Shown here: positions 48,148 to 57,627 of the stretch, in pieces
Layout of the letters: every line of letters starts with the position of its first letter
Position numbering within the stretch: position 1 is the stretch's first letter
Source of the DNA: JBDREC01 sp043820105 [NCBI: Pseudomonadota bacterium]
Lineage (GTDB): Bacteria > Bdellovibrionota_F > JAHFAK01
Length of the DNA stretch: 64,000 nucleotides
NCBI GenBank assembly: GCA_043820105.1
Contig: JBDREC010000088.1
Span: forward strand, 1 to 64,000
Direction: 5' to 3'
Program-made: the position numbers and the translations under genes
The notes under the pieces: generated by a model
The model's database searches: none
What the model saw: only the letters and a program-made list of their open reading frames with translations
What the model was told of the DNA's origin: nothing

Positions 48148-49785
48148 ATGAAAATAATTTTAATTCAGCCTCCAATTCAGGATTTTTATGATACCAAGAT
48201 AAGACTGCAACCATTAGGTCTTGCATATTTAAAAGCAAGCATTAATAAATTTCATTCTGAGGTAGAGGTTAAAATTAAGGATTATCACGCTGGATTTAAA
48301 AGACAAACCATTTCCTATCCAAAAGAACTTTCTTATTTAAAGGATTATTACAAGTACCCTGACAAATCGCATTTTTCTAGCTTCTATCAGTACTATCATT
48401 TTGGTGCGAGCTTTGAATTTATTGCTACTGACATTGAAAGTGAAAAGCCAGACTTAGTTGCAATATCATCTTCCTTTTCTCCCTATTATAAGGAAGTTTT
48501 AAAATGTGCTGAAGTAATAAAATCAAAATTAAATGTTCCGATTGTCTTAGGTGGATCCCATGCCTCAAGTATGCCTGAAATGATGCTTGAAAATAAAAAC
48601 ATCGATTTTATTATAATTGGTGAAGGAGAAAGGCCAATAGTTGAACTAATAAAGGCACTCACAGAAAATAGAGATATCGCTCAGGTTCCTAGTCTTGTTT
48701 TTAAACAAGAGGATAAAATAATTTATAATAAGCTACAAGAAAATTATGATATTAACAAATTAGCTATTCCTGATTTTAATGACCTAAACCCACAAAATTA
48801 CCTTTATGATGGCAAACCACTTAGCTTTATTATCACCTCCAGAGGCTGCCCTTTTAAATGTTCGTTTTGCTCGATTAACAAAGTATTTGGAAAAAATTAT
48901 AGACGAAGGAATAATGAGTCCATTATAGAGGAAATGCTTTTAAGATATGAAACTGGCATAAGAGTTTTTGATTTTGAAGATGACAATCTAAGTTTTCACA
49001 AAACAGAATTTTCAAAGCTATGCAAATTAATTATTAGTACCTTCACAAGAAAAGACATTCAACTTCTAGCAATGAATGGAATTTCTTATCAACTTCTTGA
49101 TAAAGAAATTTTAGGTTTGATGAAAGAAGCTGGTTTCACACATTTAAATATATCTTTAGTATCATGTGATCTATCAACACAAGACAAAACAAAAAGATCA
49201 TTGGACTTAAAAAAATATGAATCTGTAGTTAAAGAAGCTTTTTTACTTGGGCTTAAAACAGTTTCTTATCAAATTCTTGGTTTGCCAAATGAAAGCCTTG
49301 AAACAATGATTGATACTTTAATTTATCAAAGCCAAAATCCAGTTTTAATAGGTTCATCTATGTACTATCAAACCCCTGGATCACATCTATCAGGGGGAAT
49401 TGAAAAATCGTCACTATCTGATGTCTATAAATCGCGCTTAACTACAATGGCGATTGAAACAGATCTATTTAAAAGAGAGGACATATATACTCTTTTTATT
49501 ATAACAAGAATAATTAATTTCATTAAGAGTCTAGAAACTGACCAAAAAGAGATTTCAATTCAAAAGGCATTGAACTTATTAGAAAATAAAGATTTAAGGT
49601 CAAAAACTTCAGTAGAAATATTAAACTTACTTCTATCGGGCAAAGGTTTTTTTGCCTACACAAAAGAAGGTCAAAAAATTCAAAACAAATTTGATAATAA
49701 TTTGTTTTTAAAAATCTGGATGCAACTTAGTTATATAAAAACGCAGAAAGGAATAATAATACTGAAAAATAGTATTATCAGCTAA
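48148..49785 (+). CDS. B12-binding-domain radical SAM protein
   Basis: The 545-residue protein has an N-terminal Rossmann-like B12-binding domain (ILIQPPIQDFYD..PLGLAYLKA, PIVLGGSHASSMPE, IIIGEGE; about residues 1-190). A radical SAM core follows with CPFKCSFC (Cys234, Cys238, Cys241) holding the 4Fe-4S cluster, and FDFEDDNLSF as the next conserved strand. The DxHxxG cobalamin ligand motif is not apparent. Substrate unknown; relatives methylate or rearrange lipids, antibiotics or tRNA. The stop overlaps the convergent giant gene by 4 bp. No clear ribosome binding site. Confidence 0.85.
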   Translation: MKIILIQPPIQDFYDTKIRLQPLGLAYLKASINKFHSEVEVKIKDYHAGFKRQTISYPKELSYLKDYYKYPDKSHFSSFYQYYHFGASFEFIATDIESEKPDLVAISSSFSPYYKEVLKCAEVIKSKLNVPIVLGGSHASSMPEMMLENKNIDFIIIGEGERPIVELIKALTENRDIAQVPSLVFKQEDKIIYNKLQENYDINKLAIPDFNDLNPQNYLYDGKPLSFIITSRGCPFKCSFCSINKVFGKNYRRRNNESIIEEMLLRYETGIRVFDFEDDNLSFHKTEFSKLCKLIISTFTRKDIQLLAMNGISYQLLDKEILGLMKEAGFTHLNISLVSCDLSTQDKTKRSLDLKKYESVVKEAFLLGLKTVSYQILGLPNESLETMIDTLIYQSQNPVLIGSSMYYQTPGSHLSGGIEKSSLSDVYKSRLTTMAIETDLFKREDIYTLFIITRIINFIKSLETDQKEISIQKALNLLENKDLRSKTSVEILNLLLSGKGFFAYTKEGQKIQNKFDNNLFLKIWMQLSYIKTQKGIIILKNSIIS

Positions 49786-52700
49786 GCCCTTGGAGGGATA
49801 TTTGATCTTGTGTCTAAAGCTGCTACCATGGAAATATTATAACCATAGCGCTGAACTAGAACTTTTCGTTTTTCTGATGTTTCTTTTTGAGCAATATCAT
49901 GTAATCTATCTTTTGAAATTAACAAAGGAACGTCTTCATCAAAAGTTTCATTATAATATTCACGGATCATAGCAAAGGCATCAGTATTAAAAATACCTAA
50001 AACTTTAGATTGTCTACCAAAGGCTGAAGCATCAGGAATAGCAACCGTATAGTCACCATTTTGCCCCCATATATTATTAATAATCATCAATGCAACATTA
50101 AAAGTTGTAGCACCAAATTTCCCATCTATTCTATAATTTGCGGGCAAGTCAAGGTTTAGAGATTTTGCAATTTGATAAAGTGTAAGTTGAACAGCCATTG
50201 CAACAGGTACTGCGGCCCCTCCATTATGAGCGTCACAAAGAGCAATAAAAAGATCTTCTTTATTTACATTAAAACCATATTTTTGAGCAAGACCATTGTA
50301 AACATCTCTATTAGCATCTCTCATTTCAAGCGCAATTTTTGCAGCGAAAGATGGATCCTGAAGATTCATAAGAGCTTCTTGTCTGGAAAGATTATGGCGG
50401 CTTTGAGTAAAATCAACAGACACTTCAAAAGCACCTGTTGATCCAGCTTTTAAAGATCTTTCAATGTGTTCATTTTCTTTGGTAGCCCTGTCAGCGATAT
50501 CAAAAGATTCTCTGGCAAATTGCTGTGCCACCTGAGGTCCAAAATATTCATTTTCCATGTAAAAGTTTTTAAGCCGTTCAATACCTTCATTAATGCCCTG
50601 TTCTAAAACACTCGCTTTTTCTTCCACATAGTCAGATACAGACTCAAAAGACTCAGCAGCGGTTAAATAGGCTTTTGCTTTTGCATGTGCAATTGAACTA
50701 TCTGCTTTCATTAATTCTTGAGCTTTTTCCCTATACCTTCTTGCCATTTCTAAATTAGCATCACTAACAGTCTTTGATCCTGATTTTATGGTTGGCGAAA
50801 CAATCCCTTGAGCAACAATAGTTGAGATGCTTTCTGGACTGTGAATATATTCATTGCCTAAAACAGCTAAATTCCCTGCATAATGAACACCTCTGGCTGC
50901 TACATCACCAGCTGTTTCAACGCCGCCAGCAGCCAGATCTCTAGCTGATGAAAGCATGCCTTCTTGCCCTGATTCACTTCTAACTTTTTTAGCAACTACT
51001 AAAGAAGCATCATGAGTAATATCAACAGCTGCTTCCCTCATCATAACAGTCCCTTCCATTCTTTGCCTTGCATTTTCTCCTTGAGCTGCAAGTTCAAAAC
51101 CCGTTGCTAAACCTTGTGCATTAGCCCTTGATAAAGGATTCGCTTCTGTTTCAGATTTTCCAAGTTGTTCTCTCCCAAAAAGCTGCTCTAAGTATTCTCT
51201 ATCTTCTTCATCTCCAAAAGTTTGAATTTCAATAGCTTCATTTACTTCTGCAGGTAAAGCTCCAGTATGAATATCCTGAATCAAAGGACCATCCATGCTT
51301 CTATGTTCTCTGCTGGCTGTAATTTCCTTGTCTTCATAAACTCTTTCTTGGAGCGCTATTTGCTCATAGGCAGCATTACAAACTTTTTCAATATGTTCTT
51401 TTCTTGCCACAAAGGCAACTTCTGATAAGGCCTGCTCTGATCCCCACTTTTTGATTGATAGATCAATGTTTGGATCAAGCAAGTCCAAAGTAGCAGCTAT
51501 TGACTTTGCTTGAGCATATGTCCAAAAACTTCCCATTTTTAGTGGACAAACATCATTAACCCACTGGCTCATTGAATATCCAGATGGAATAACTTGGGCA
51601 TACCAGCCATCTTCGGACTTATACATTCTTTGTATTGCAAGCTTCATTAACCTTAATATTCCTTTTTCTTTATAGTTTGGCGTATTTATATCAAACGTAT
51701 GAACATAGGAAATAAAGGCATCAATATCATTAATTTTTGGCAGCATTTGCTTTGGCCCACCGATCATTCTTTCTGGATTTATACCTGCATAAAAACATGC
51801 AAGCATTAAATATTTCCATTCTGCTTCTATTTTTCCTTCTGTCGCATATCTTTCAGGATATTGATTTTTGTAAGCATCCATTGCATTTTGAGCAGCCCCC
51901 ATCGGAAAAAATCCAGCTATTTGAGGAGGAATTATACTTGTAGCTTCTCCTCTTAAAACAGCACTAATTCCTGTTTTCACTTTTTTATGATTTAATGTAA
52001 AAATTTCAACTGGAGCGAACAATCTTGAACCAATCATTAAGGAAAGGGGTGTTGTTCTTTCAGCTCCAATAATTTCATGAGTAATTATAACATCCGTAAA
52101 TCTAAATTTCTCACCGCTATTAATTCTTTTGCTTATCGAGATTTCTTCCCATGTTTCATTCCTGAAAACTTCTGGATTCATTCCTTGAATAATTTGATTA
52201 TTCATGTTCCAAATATTATTGGAAAAGGACAATCCACCAGAAACATCATAAGTTTTAGCGAGTAATTTTTTAAAATTTCCATTTTCGCTTGCTATAAATT
52301 CTTTTGTTTGAACACCTCTGTTAATTGAAATATGACTTGAAGATGCTGTTATTTTTTTTGTTTCTTGGCTTGCATAAGAAGCAATTATTTTTCCAGCTGC
52401 TCCTGTTCCACTAAACAAGTATGATACTGTTCCATATACGGCTTCATTTGTTTTTGCAAAATTAATAAAATTTTTGTAATCATTTATGAGATTTGAGGCA
52501 TTTGAAGAAAATATTTTTGTTTTGGTCCAAACTGTCTTATTTCTTCTGGCTTCACTTGCCCACTGAGTTTCATATCCTGGAATAAGCAATTCTCTATTGG
52601 CGGCCCTTCTATTTAATTGCCAGGCATCTCCATGGGGAAAGCTTACATTAAAAAAAGCAGATAATGTACCAATAACATGGGCTGCACATTTAGCTCCTTC

Positions 52701-53231
52701 TACAAGACCTTCTTCATTTCCATAAATAACAGGCATTACATCATCTGTCCTCAAGCCAATTTCAAACATGCCAGGTGAAGGCGAAAGTCCACTTTTTTTA
52801 CCTGCTGAATATTCAAACTCACCCTCTAATGCTTCTGTCTCAAACTCAGGAAAAGAAAAGACAACAGCAGTTTCGCCTGTATCATCATCCAATGAACTCT
52901 GTTTTAATATCCCAGCGATATGAAGTTTTTGTAAAACTTCAAGTTTTTGACTTTCGTCAGAACATTTAACTATAACTTCAAAACCTGCTTTTAACCACCT
53001 AACTTCTTTATTCTTAATTTGTATGATTTGTTCTTCAGATTCTATCTGATATTCTGCAACACCAAGGAATCTTGCTAAATTTTTCTTGTAGCCACAGATT
53101 TTAGTCAACTCAGGACTGTTTTGAATTATTTCGAATTCAGGAAGATTAAAAGTTACTTCCAGATCAGGACTTGCATAAAGGGGAACAAATAAAAGAATAC
53201 TTATTATAATTATTATAAACCTATTAGTCAT
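49782..53231 (-). CDS. Giant exported protein of unknown function
   Basis: The 1149-residue product has a signal peptide (IIIIIISILLFVPLYAS). The N-terminal 150 residues contain two related PEFE segments (NLPEFEIIQ and SFPEFETEA). The middle is mixed alpha/beta; residues about 690-950 are Ala/Glu-rich and helical, like a stalk. Near the end ALCDAHNGGAAVPVAM and YRIDGKFGATTFNVAL faintly recall lysozyme-like and peptidoglycan-binding domains, which I would not call. It has its own sigma54 promoter at 53288 and GAGGG before the start. Comparable in size, export and control to the proteins at 22279 and 27577. Confidence 0.65.
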   Translation of the reverse strand: MTNRFIIIIISILLFVPLYASPDLEVTFNLPEFEIIQNSPELTKICGYKKNLARFLGVAEYQIESEEQIIQIKNKEVRWLKAGFEVIVKCSDESQKLEVLQKLHIAGILKQSSLDDDTGETAVVFSFPEFETEALEGEFEYSAGKKSGLSPSPGMFEIGLRTDDVMPVIYGNEEGLVEGAKCAAHVIGTLSAFFNVSFPHGDAWQLNRRAANRELLIPGYETQWASEARRNKTVWTKTKIFSSNASNLINDYKNFINFAKTNEAVYGTVSYLFSGTGAAGKIIASYASQETKKITASSSHISINRGVQTKEFIASENGNFKKLLAKTYDVSGGLSFSNNIWNMNNQIIQGMNPEVFRNETWEEISISKRINSGEKFRFTDVIITHEIIGAERTTPLSLMIGSRLFAPVEIFTLNHKKVKTGISAVLRGEATSIIPPQIAGFFPMGAAQNAMDAYKNQYPERYATEGKIEAEWKYLMLACFYAGINPERMIGGPKQMLPKINDIDAFISYVHTFDINTPNYKEKGILRLMKLAIQRMYKSEDGWYAQVIPSGYSMSQWVNDVCPLKMGSFWTYAQAKSIAATLDLLDPNIDLSIKKWGSEQALSEVAFVARKEHIEKVCNAAYEQIALQERVYEDKEITASREHRSMDGPLIQDIHTGALPAEVNEAIEIQTFGDEEDREYLEQLFGREQLGKSETEANPLSRANAQGLATGFELAAQGENARQRMEGTVMMREAAVDITHDASLVVAKKVRSESGQEGMLSSARDLAAGGVETAGDVAARGVHYAGNLAVLGNEYIHSPESISTIVAQGIVSPTIKSGSKTVSDANLEMARRYREKAQELMKADSSIAHAKAKAYLTAAESFESVSDYVEEKASVLEQGINEGIERLKNFYMENEYFGPQVAQQFARESFDIADRATKENEHIERSLKAGSTGAFEVSVDFTQSRHNLSRQEALMNLQDPSFAAKIALEMRDANRDVYNGLAQKYGFNVNKEDLFIALCDAHNGGAAVPVAMAVQLTLYQIAKSLNLDLPANYRIDGKFGATTFNVALMIINNIWGQNGDYTVAIPDASAFGRQSKVLGIFNTDAFAMIREYYNETFDEDVPLLISKDRLHDIAQKETSEKRKVLVQRYGYNISMVAALDTRSNIPPRA

Positions 53232-53287
53232 TTTAAACCCTACCCTCTTTTAGAAATAAACATTTTTTTATATTCCCCTAAATATAA

Positions 53288-53304
53288 AGCAATCTTCATG
53301 CCAG
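53288..53304 (-). promoter_or_regulatory. Sigma54 promoter
   Basis: CTGGCATGAAGATTGCT has correct doublets and spacing; the leader of the giant gene would be about 45 nt. It is divergent from the sigma54 promoter at 53561. Confidence 0.75.
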
Positions 53305-53560
53305 ATATTAAAAATGTTATTAGTTCTTTATTTTCAGGCCATTAAGTCGGGCAAACTACGGTTTTTATGTTAAAATCGCAATTTCCATAGTAATTATTCT
53401 GTATTTTTTACATTAATGCCAAAACCGACTTGTCCCCTTACACATTATCCAAGTTTACACTATTATTCCAAAAGACTCAATCCAAGACACTTTAACATAA
53501 AATTCCGACAACCAAAAACATAACCCCCTGTTTTCACTCAGTTTCCCAGTCACTGGCGAA

Positions 53561-53578
53561 ATGGCACACAATTTGCTT
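53561..53578 (+). promoter_or_regulatory. Sigma54 promoter of lipoprotein module 1
   Basis: ATGGCACACAATTTGCTT is a strong -24/-12 element. Transcription would start near 53588, 43 bp before the A1 gene. The remainder of the 399-bp gap 53232-53630 shows no other clear element. Confidence 0.8.
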
Positions 53579-53630
53579 CTATATAAAGGTATAAAAACAA
53601 GACAAAAAGTTTAAAAATAGGAGTGAGGAA

Positions 53631-54785
53631 ATGAAAAAACTACAAATAATCATAAGCTTAGCAATCATATCAAGCTTAATTTACTCTTGTGGACCAAGTT
53701 CTGCCAGAAATGCAGCTGAATTCAACAACCCTTTAGATGATCTTATCGAAAAATGGGGTCAATGCGAAGAAGTATCAGCCACAGCCTCAGATCCATATTG
53801 CATTGATTCAGATGGAGATGGTATTCCAGATATGGTAGAAATTGAAATGGGCACAGATCCAGATGATGGTGATATGACCAGTGAAGAATTTTGCTATAAT
53901 GCAATGATGACAGGCTCAGAATATGCTGACCAATATTGCCAGGCAATTGGTGTTGGAAGTTTTGCAGACCTTGCTGAAACTTATGCAGCTGATGGATACA
54001 ATGCAGAAATGCTGTTTCAAATACTAGAAATGTCAACAGGAGCAATTGAGGCGATCATTGTGGCTTTGATTGAGAGAGGGAAGACAGCGGATGCTCAAGC
54101 TGCTACAATGCCAGCAGGATACTGTCAATTAGATGGTGAAATTTCTGAGGCTCTTGATGAGTTTTTAGAAGCATTAAGAACTGACACTGGCAGAAGCACT
54201 TCAAGTAGTAATAGCGGAAGATCAGAACCAAGCACTTCAACAACTCAAATTACTTCGCACACTTTCTATGCACTTGACGAAGATAATCATATTGTAAAAA
54301 CACGAGGTAGTCCTTGGGAATATTTTAAATGGCTAACACCAGATATGTATGAACAGTCTGATATTATTGACAGCGCCTTAGAAGCTCCTACATTCATTAA
54401 TATAAACTACATTGGCAATGGCGACTATGAATATGTACTTGGAACTTATGGAGATACAGGATATGCCTATCAATACGGTGAAGTACTTGGCCCTTGTGGT
54501 GGAAGTGGTTGTGCTATAATGTTTGTTCCTGATTCAACAACACAAAATATAACACTAAACTATCAAGCAATTGGATACACAGGTTGCAAAGAAAGTGGTG
54601 ATAAAGATTCATTAAAAAAAGATACAACAGGAGCAGTATACAAATTCGCACTATGCTATGAATCAATTTCAAGTGATGCTGTAGGTGAAAATGGAACCTA
54701 TACAACAGACCTAAGCGATGATGAAAATTGTGATTATTTCTTTAGACTTAATCCAGTTGATTGCAATGATAAAAGTGATGAGTAA
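53631..54785 (+). CDS. A1: type-A lipoprotein of the tandem A-B module
   Basis: The 384-residue product has a lipobox (SLIYSC, Cys20) and the family opening CGPSSARNAAEFNNPLDDL..KWGQC. A thrombospondin-type-3-like calcium loop follows (IDSDGDGIPDMVEIEMGTDP, about residues 58-77), then a helical region, a Ser/Thr linker (about 185-205) and a Cys-rich C-terminal domain (YEYVLGTYGDTGY, CGGSGC, CNDKSDE). Copies lie at 56453-57586 and 58890-60068. This copy is the most diverged and alone has the consensus sigma54 promoter. Outer-membrane or surface location is predicted; the partner is presumably the following B protein. Confidence 0.8.
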   Translation: MKKLQIIISLAIISSLIYSCGPSSARNAAEFNNPLDDLIEKWGQCEEVSATASDPYCIDSDGDGIPDMVEIEMGTDPDDGDMTSEEFCYNAMMTGSEYADQYCQAIGVGSFADLAETYAADGYNAEMLFQILEMSTGAIEAIIVALIERGKTADAQAATMPAGYCQLDGEISEALDEFLEALRTDTGRSTSSSNSGRSEPSTSTTQITSHTFYALDEDNHIVKTRGSPWEYFKWLTPDMYEQSDIIDSALEAPTFININYIGNGDYEYVLGTYGDTGYAYQYGEVLGPCGGSGCAIMFVPDSTTQNITLNYQAIGYTGCKESGDKDSLKKDTTGAVYKFALCYESISSDAVGENGTYTTDLSDDENCDYFFRLNPVDCNDKSDE

Positions 54786-54800
54786 AAAAATAAAAATCAT

Positions 54801-54834
54801 CCTGGCAACTGGTGCTCTGGTGACTGGTGACCAA
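54801..54834 (+). repeat. Short CTGGTGA heptamer-like repeat
   Basis: CTGGCAA-CTGGTGC-T-CTGGTGA-CTGGTGA lies in the 181-bp gap between A1 and B1. The rest of that gap is AT-rich (AATAATCAACAATTAATAATC) with no promoter that I trust. Confidence 0.5.
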
Positions 54835-54966
54835 GACTAGGATTAAAAGCAAATAAAATTGAAAACTGATTATGAAAACATAAAATTTTCAATAATCAAC
54901 AATTAATAATCAATTTTCAATGAAAGAAATAAGTAAGTTAGATAATAAAACGTACAAAGGTGGAAA

Positions 54967-55992
54967 ATGAAAAAGCTAATAACAACATTATTATTAATAT
55001 CCTTTATATTGTCATCATGCATGACCTCAGGAGGAACCTCTGCTAACCAGGTTATTGGTGATGCAGCTGGAAGTGATGAAGAATGGGATTGGGATGAAGA
55101 TGATCCATTTGGTGGGCTTGAAGATTATGATGATACTGATAGTGATGGTGATGGAGTATATGACTGGATTGAAGAACAAATGGGCACAGATCCAAATGAT
55201 CCAACAGATGTTCCAGATGTAGCAGGTGCACTGGCCTATGATGCGAGTCTTGATTCTTCAGGAATGTCTAATTTAACAGATTATCTTGGTGGAGCGTTAT
55301 CAACTTCAATGGCCTCTGTACTAACAGCCTGGGGACTACCAAAAAATATTAAAACTTGCATAACTCCACGCCCTACAAAAATTAAAGGAAACTTAGTAAC
55401 AACAGATCAAAAGGCTTTAAAACAATCAAGCTTTACAATAAACTCTTTGGATATTGATACAGCAACAGAAACACCAACAACAGGAAAATTGAAATTTTCT
55501 GGAAACCTTTATTACATGCTAACAAAGGGAACTGGTGATAGTAATATACAAGTAGGTCATTATTCTGTACAAGCTGGTATAATTATCATGAAACCAATGG
55601 GTTTTACAACTTGTGTTAATACATTCGCAGTAGATGTGGCTGAAATCCCATGCAAACCTTGTGAGTTTACAGATACAGGCGTTGTTGAAGTATTCGCGGA
55701 AGTTTTTGGTGACTGGGCTTGTACTCAAGATCTGGATAATAAAAAACCTGGTCTTTATGTGGGCTGGGAAGAACCAATTAGCAATGGCTCAATTCAAGGC
55801 ATTGAATTAACAGGAGTTTCGGCAATTGATGGAAATTTATATGAATTAACCTATATAAATGATAAAGCTGGAGCAACAGATCAAGAATGTGATGAAATAA
55901 GAGATGATTCAACTGAAGTAAGCGCTGAATCATTAGTAGAAGATCAGACAAGTATTCTTGAATTAAGAGAGATTTCAACACCGAAAATATAA
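54967..55992 (+). CDS. B1: type-B lipoprotein of the tandem A-B module
   Basis: The 341-residue product has a lipobox (ILSSC, Cys18). An acidic Trp-rich segment leads into a calcium-type loop (DTDSDGDGVYDWIEEQMG, about residues 56-73, then TDPNDP). A helical stretch (SLDSSGMSNLTDYLGGALSTS) and a beta-rich domain with paired Cys (PCKPCE) follow. Copies lie at 57628-58590 and 60098-61060. It is 181 bp from A1, farther than in the other modules. Family not recognised. Confidence 0.75.
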   Translation: MKKLITTLLLISFILSSCMTSGGTSANQVIGDAAGSDEEWDWDEDDPFGGLEDYDDTDSDGDGVYDWIEEQMGTDPNDPTDVPDVAGALAYDASLDSSGMSNLTDYLGGALSTSMASVLTAWGLPKNIKTCITPRPTKIKGNLVTTDQKALKQSSFTINSLDIDTATETPTTGKLKFSGNLYYMLTKGTGDSNIQVGHYSVQAGIIIMKPMGFTTCVNTFAVDVAEIPCKPCEFTDTGVVEVFAEVFGDWACTQDLDNKKPGLYVGWEEPISNGSIQGIELTGVSAIDGNLYELTYINDKAGATDQECDEIRDDSTEVSAESLVEDQTSILELREISTPKI

Positions 55993-55993
55993 G

Positions 55994-56361
55994 TTGAATT
56001 TTGAATTTTGAATTTTAAAAACCATACGACAGTCACTAAAAGTCAATAATATTAATACCATAACAGCCCTAAAACCCTCTTAAAACCAATTTAACAACAG
56101 AAACCCACCTCTAATAATCCAAAATTCAAAATCCAAAACAAACCAAATCCACAAAAATACCAGTAAACCAAATACCAAACACAACTCCCATGCCTAAAAT
56201 TCAGCAAAAAACCCCTGTTTCCTTAACAAAATCGCTGAAGATTATGGATTATAATTAGGATTAGGATCAAGGTTAGAATAAAAAAATCCAAGAAATCTCC
56301 ATATAAGCTCCCGAAATAACAAGAAACAAGCTTACAGCTGACAGCTTACAGCTTACAACTT
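55994..56361 (+). repeat. Repeat-filled spacer between modules 1 and 2
   Basis: 55994-56014 is TTGAATT repeated three times, and 56119-56139 is its inverted partner in the AAAATTC/AAAATCC form. 56256-56275 contains ATTAGG hexamers. 56329-56361 is an AGCTTAC/AGCTGAC heptamer run. Part of the spacer (56191-56280) recurs at 58606-58685, as expected if module and spacer were duplicated together. Confidence 0.65.
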
Positions 56362-56368
56362 ATTCTCT

Positions 56369-56386
56369 TGGCACACATCTTGAAAT
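56369..56386 (+). promoter_or_regulatory. Sigma54-like promoter with altered -12 (module 2)
   Basis: TTGGCACACATCTTGAAA has a perfect -24 half and spacing, but GA replaces the -12 GC. It lies 67 bp before A2, matching the position in module 3. Confidence 0.5.
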
Positions 56387-56452
56387 AGAACTCAGTAAGG
56401 CGTATATAAAAACTGTATTATTGTATAAAAACACCAAAATGGGAGTTAAGCA

Positions 56453-57586
56453 ATGAAAAATATTAGTTTTTTAGTCGCCTTATCATGGCTCTATCTATTA
56501 TCAACAATTGGTTGCGGACCAACTGCTGCCAGAAATGCATCAGAATTTAAAAATCCATTAGATGAATTATTCGACAAATGGGGGCAATGCACAGAAGTTT
56601 CCCCAACAGCCACAGATCCATATTGTATTGATTCAGATGGAGATGGTATTCCAGATCTAGTGGAACTGGAAATGGGAACTGATCCAGATGATGGTGATAT
56701 GACCCAGGAAGAATTTTGCTTAAATGCAATGCAAACCGGATCAGAGTACGCTGAACAGTTCTGTGAAGCCATGGGCCTGGGCAATGGTTTTGGTGATATG
56801 CTTGATCAGGCAGCAGCTGGTGATGGATTTAATGCAGAACTTCTGATTTCGATTTTGCAATTAACAGGAGATGCTCTGACTCAGATTTTGACAGCTTTTG
56901 CTGAAGCGGGAAAGACGAGTAATCCGTATATGGGATCAGCTCCAACTGGATATAACACAAGAGATAGTGAAAAAACAGATAAAACAAATGAATTACTTGA
57001 GGAATTACTATCAACAATGGATGAACAACCAAGTAATCTTGGACAAGCATCACCTTCAACGATTTCTAGATCACATAATGAATACTCATATTATTATATA
57101 GGAAAAGCACCTAGAAGAACTTGGACCAAAAATGAAGTTAGAAGCCAGAACGCTTCTCAATGGCAATTTGCTGAACCTACATCTTCTACATCATACATAA
57201 ATATTGTTAGCACAGAATCAAAATATGAATATGTAATCGCATCAAATTATTCTCCAACAGAAGGCCTAAGTTATGATTTTGGGTCTATAACAGACGCTTG
57301 TGGAAATATTGGTTGTGGATTAATTTTTACACCATACGCCACTTCGCAAAATTATTTTAACGCAATGACAATTCATTCTTATTCAAGTTGTAAAATTGTT
57401 GATAACGGTGATAAAACATATGATGATATAAAGAAAAATACGCCTGGAGCAATTGGTCTATTTTACCTTTGTTATGATCCGATTACAGGCGAAGACACAG
57501 GTTATATAGATTCAGATGATAACGAATGTGAGGTCTATTTGAGAAAAACATTGGTTGATTGTAACACTGAAAGTTCAAGCAGTTAA
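56453..57586 (+). CDS. A2: type-A lipoprotein
   Basis: The 377-residue paralogue of A1 and A3 has a lipobox (STIGC, Cys21), then CGPTAARNASEFKNPLDEL, KWGQC and IDSDGDGIPDLVELEMGTDP. The helical region (GFNAELLISILQLTGDALTQ) is nearly identical to A3, whereas the middle third is different and the Cys-rich end (CGNIGC, CEVYLRKTLVDCN) is conserved in pattern. GGGAGT precedes the start. A2 is closer to A3 than to A1, implying a later duplication of modules 2 and 3. Confidence 0.8.
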   Translation: MKNISFLVALSWLYLLSTIGCGPTAARNASEFKNPLDELFDKWGQCTEVSPTATDPYCIDSDGDGIPDLVELEMGTDPDDGDMTQEEFCLNAMQTGSEYAEQFCEAMGLGNGFGDMLDQAAAGDGFNAELLISILQLTGDALTQILTAFAEAGKTSNPYMGSAPTGYNTRDSEKTDKTNELLEELLSTMDEQPSNLGQASPSTISRSHNEYSYYYIGKAPRRTWTKNEVRSQNASQWQFAEPTSSTSYINIVSTESKYEYVIASNYSPTEGLSYDFGSITDACGNIGCGLIFTPYATSQNYFNAMTIHSYSSCKIVDNGDKTYDDIKKNTPGAIGLFYLCYDPITGEDTGYIDSDDNECEVYLRKTLVDCNTESSSS

Positions 57587-57627
57587 TCAATGAATGAACC
57601 AATATTATTATTTAGAAAGAGCAATTT

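Noticed and set aside
53395-53430. Minus-strand TTGGCATTAATG as a further sigma54 site
   Set aside because: The -12 position reads AA instead of GC.
56256-56275. Telomere-like ATTAGG hexamers here and at 58652-58677
   Set aside because: Only two to four units inside a bacterial intergenic spacer that was duplicated with its module. No sign of a replicon end.
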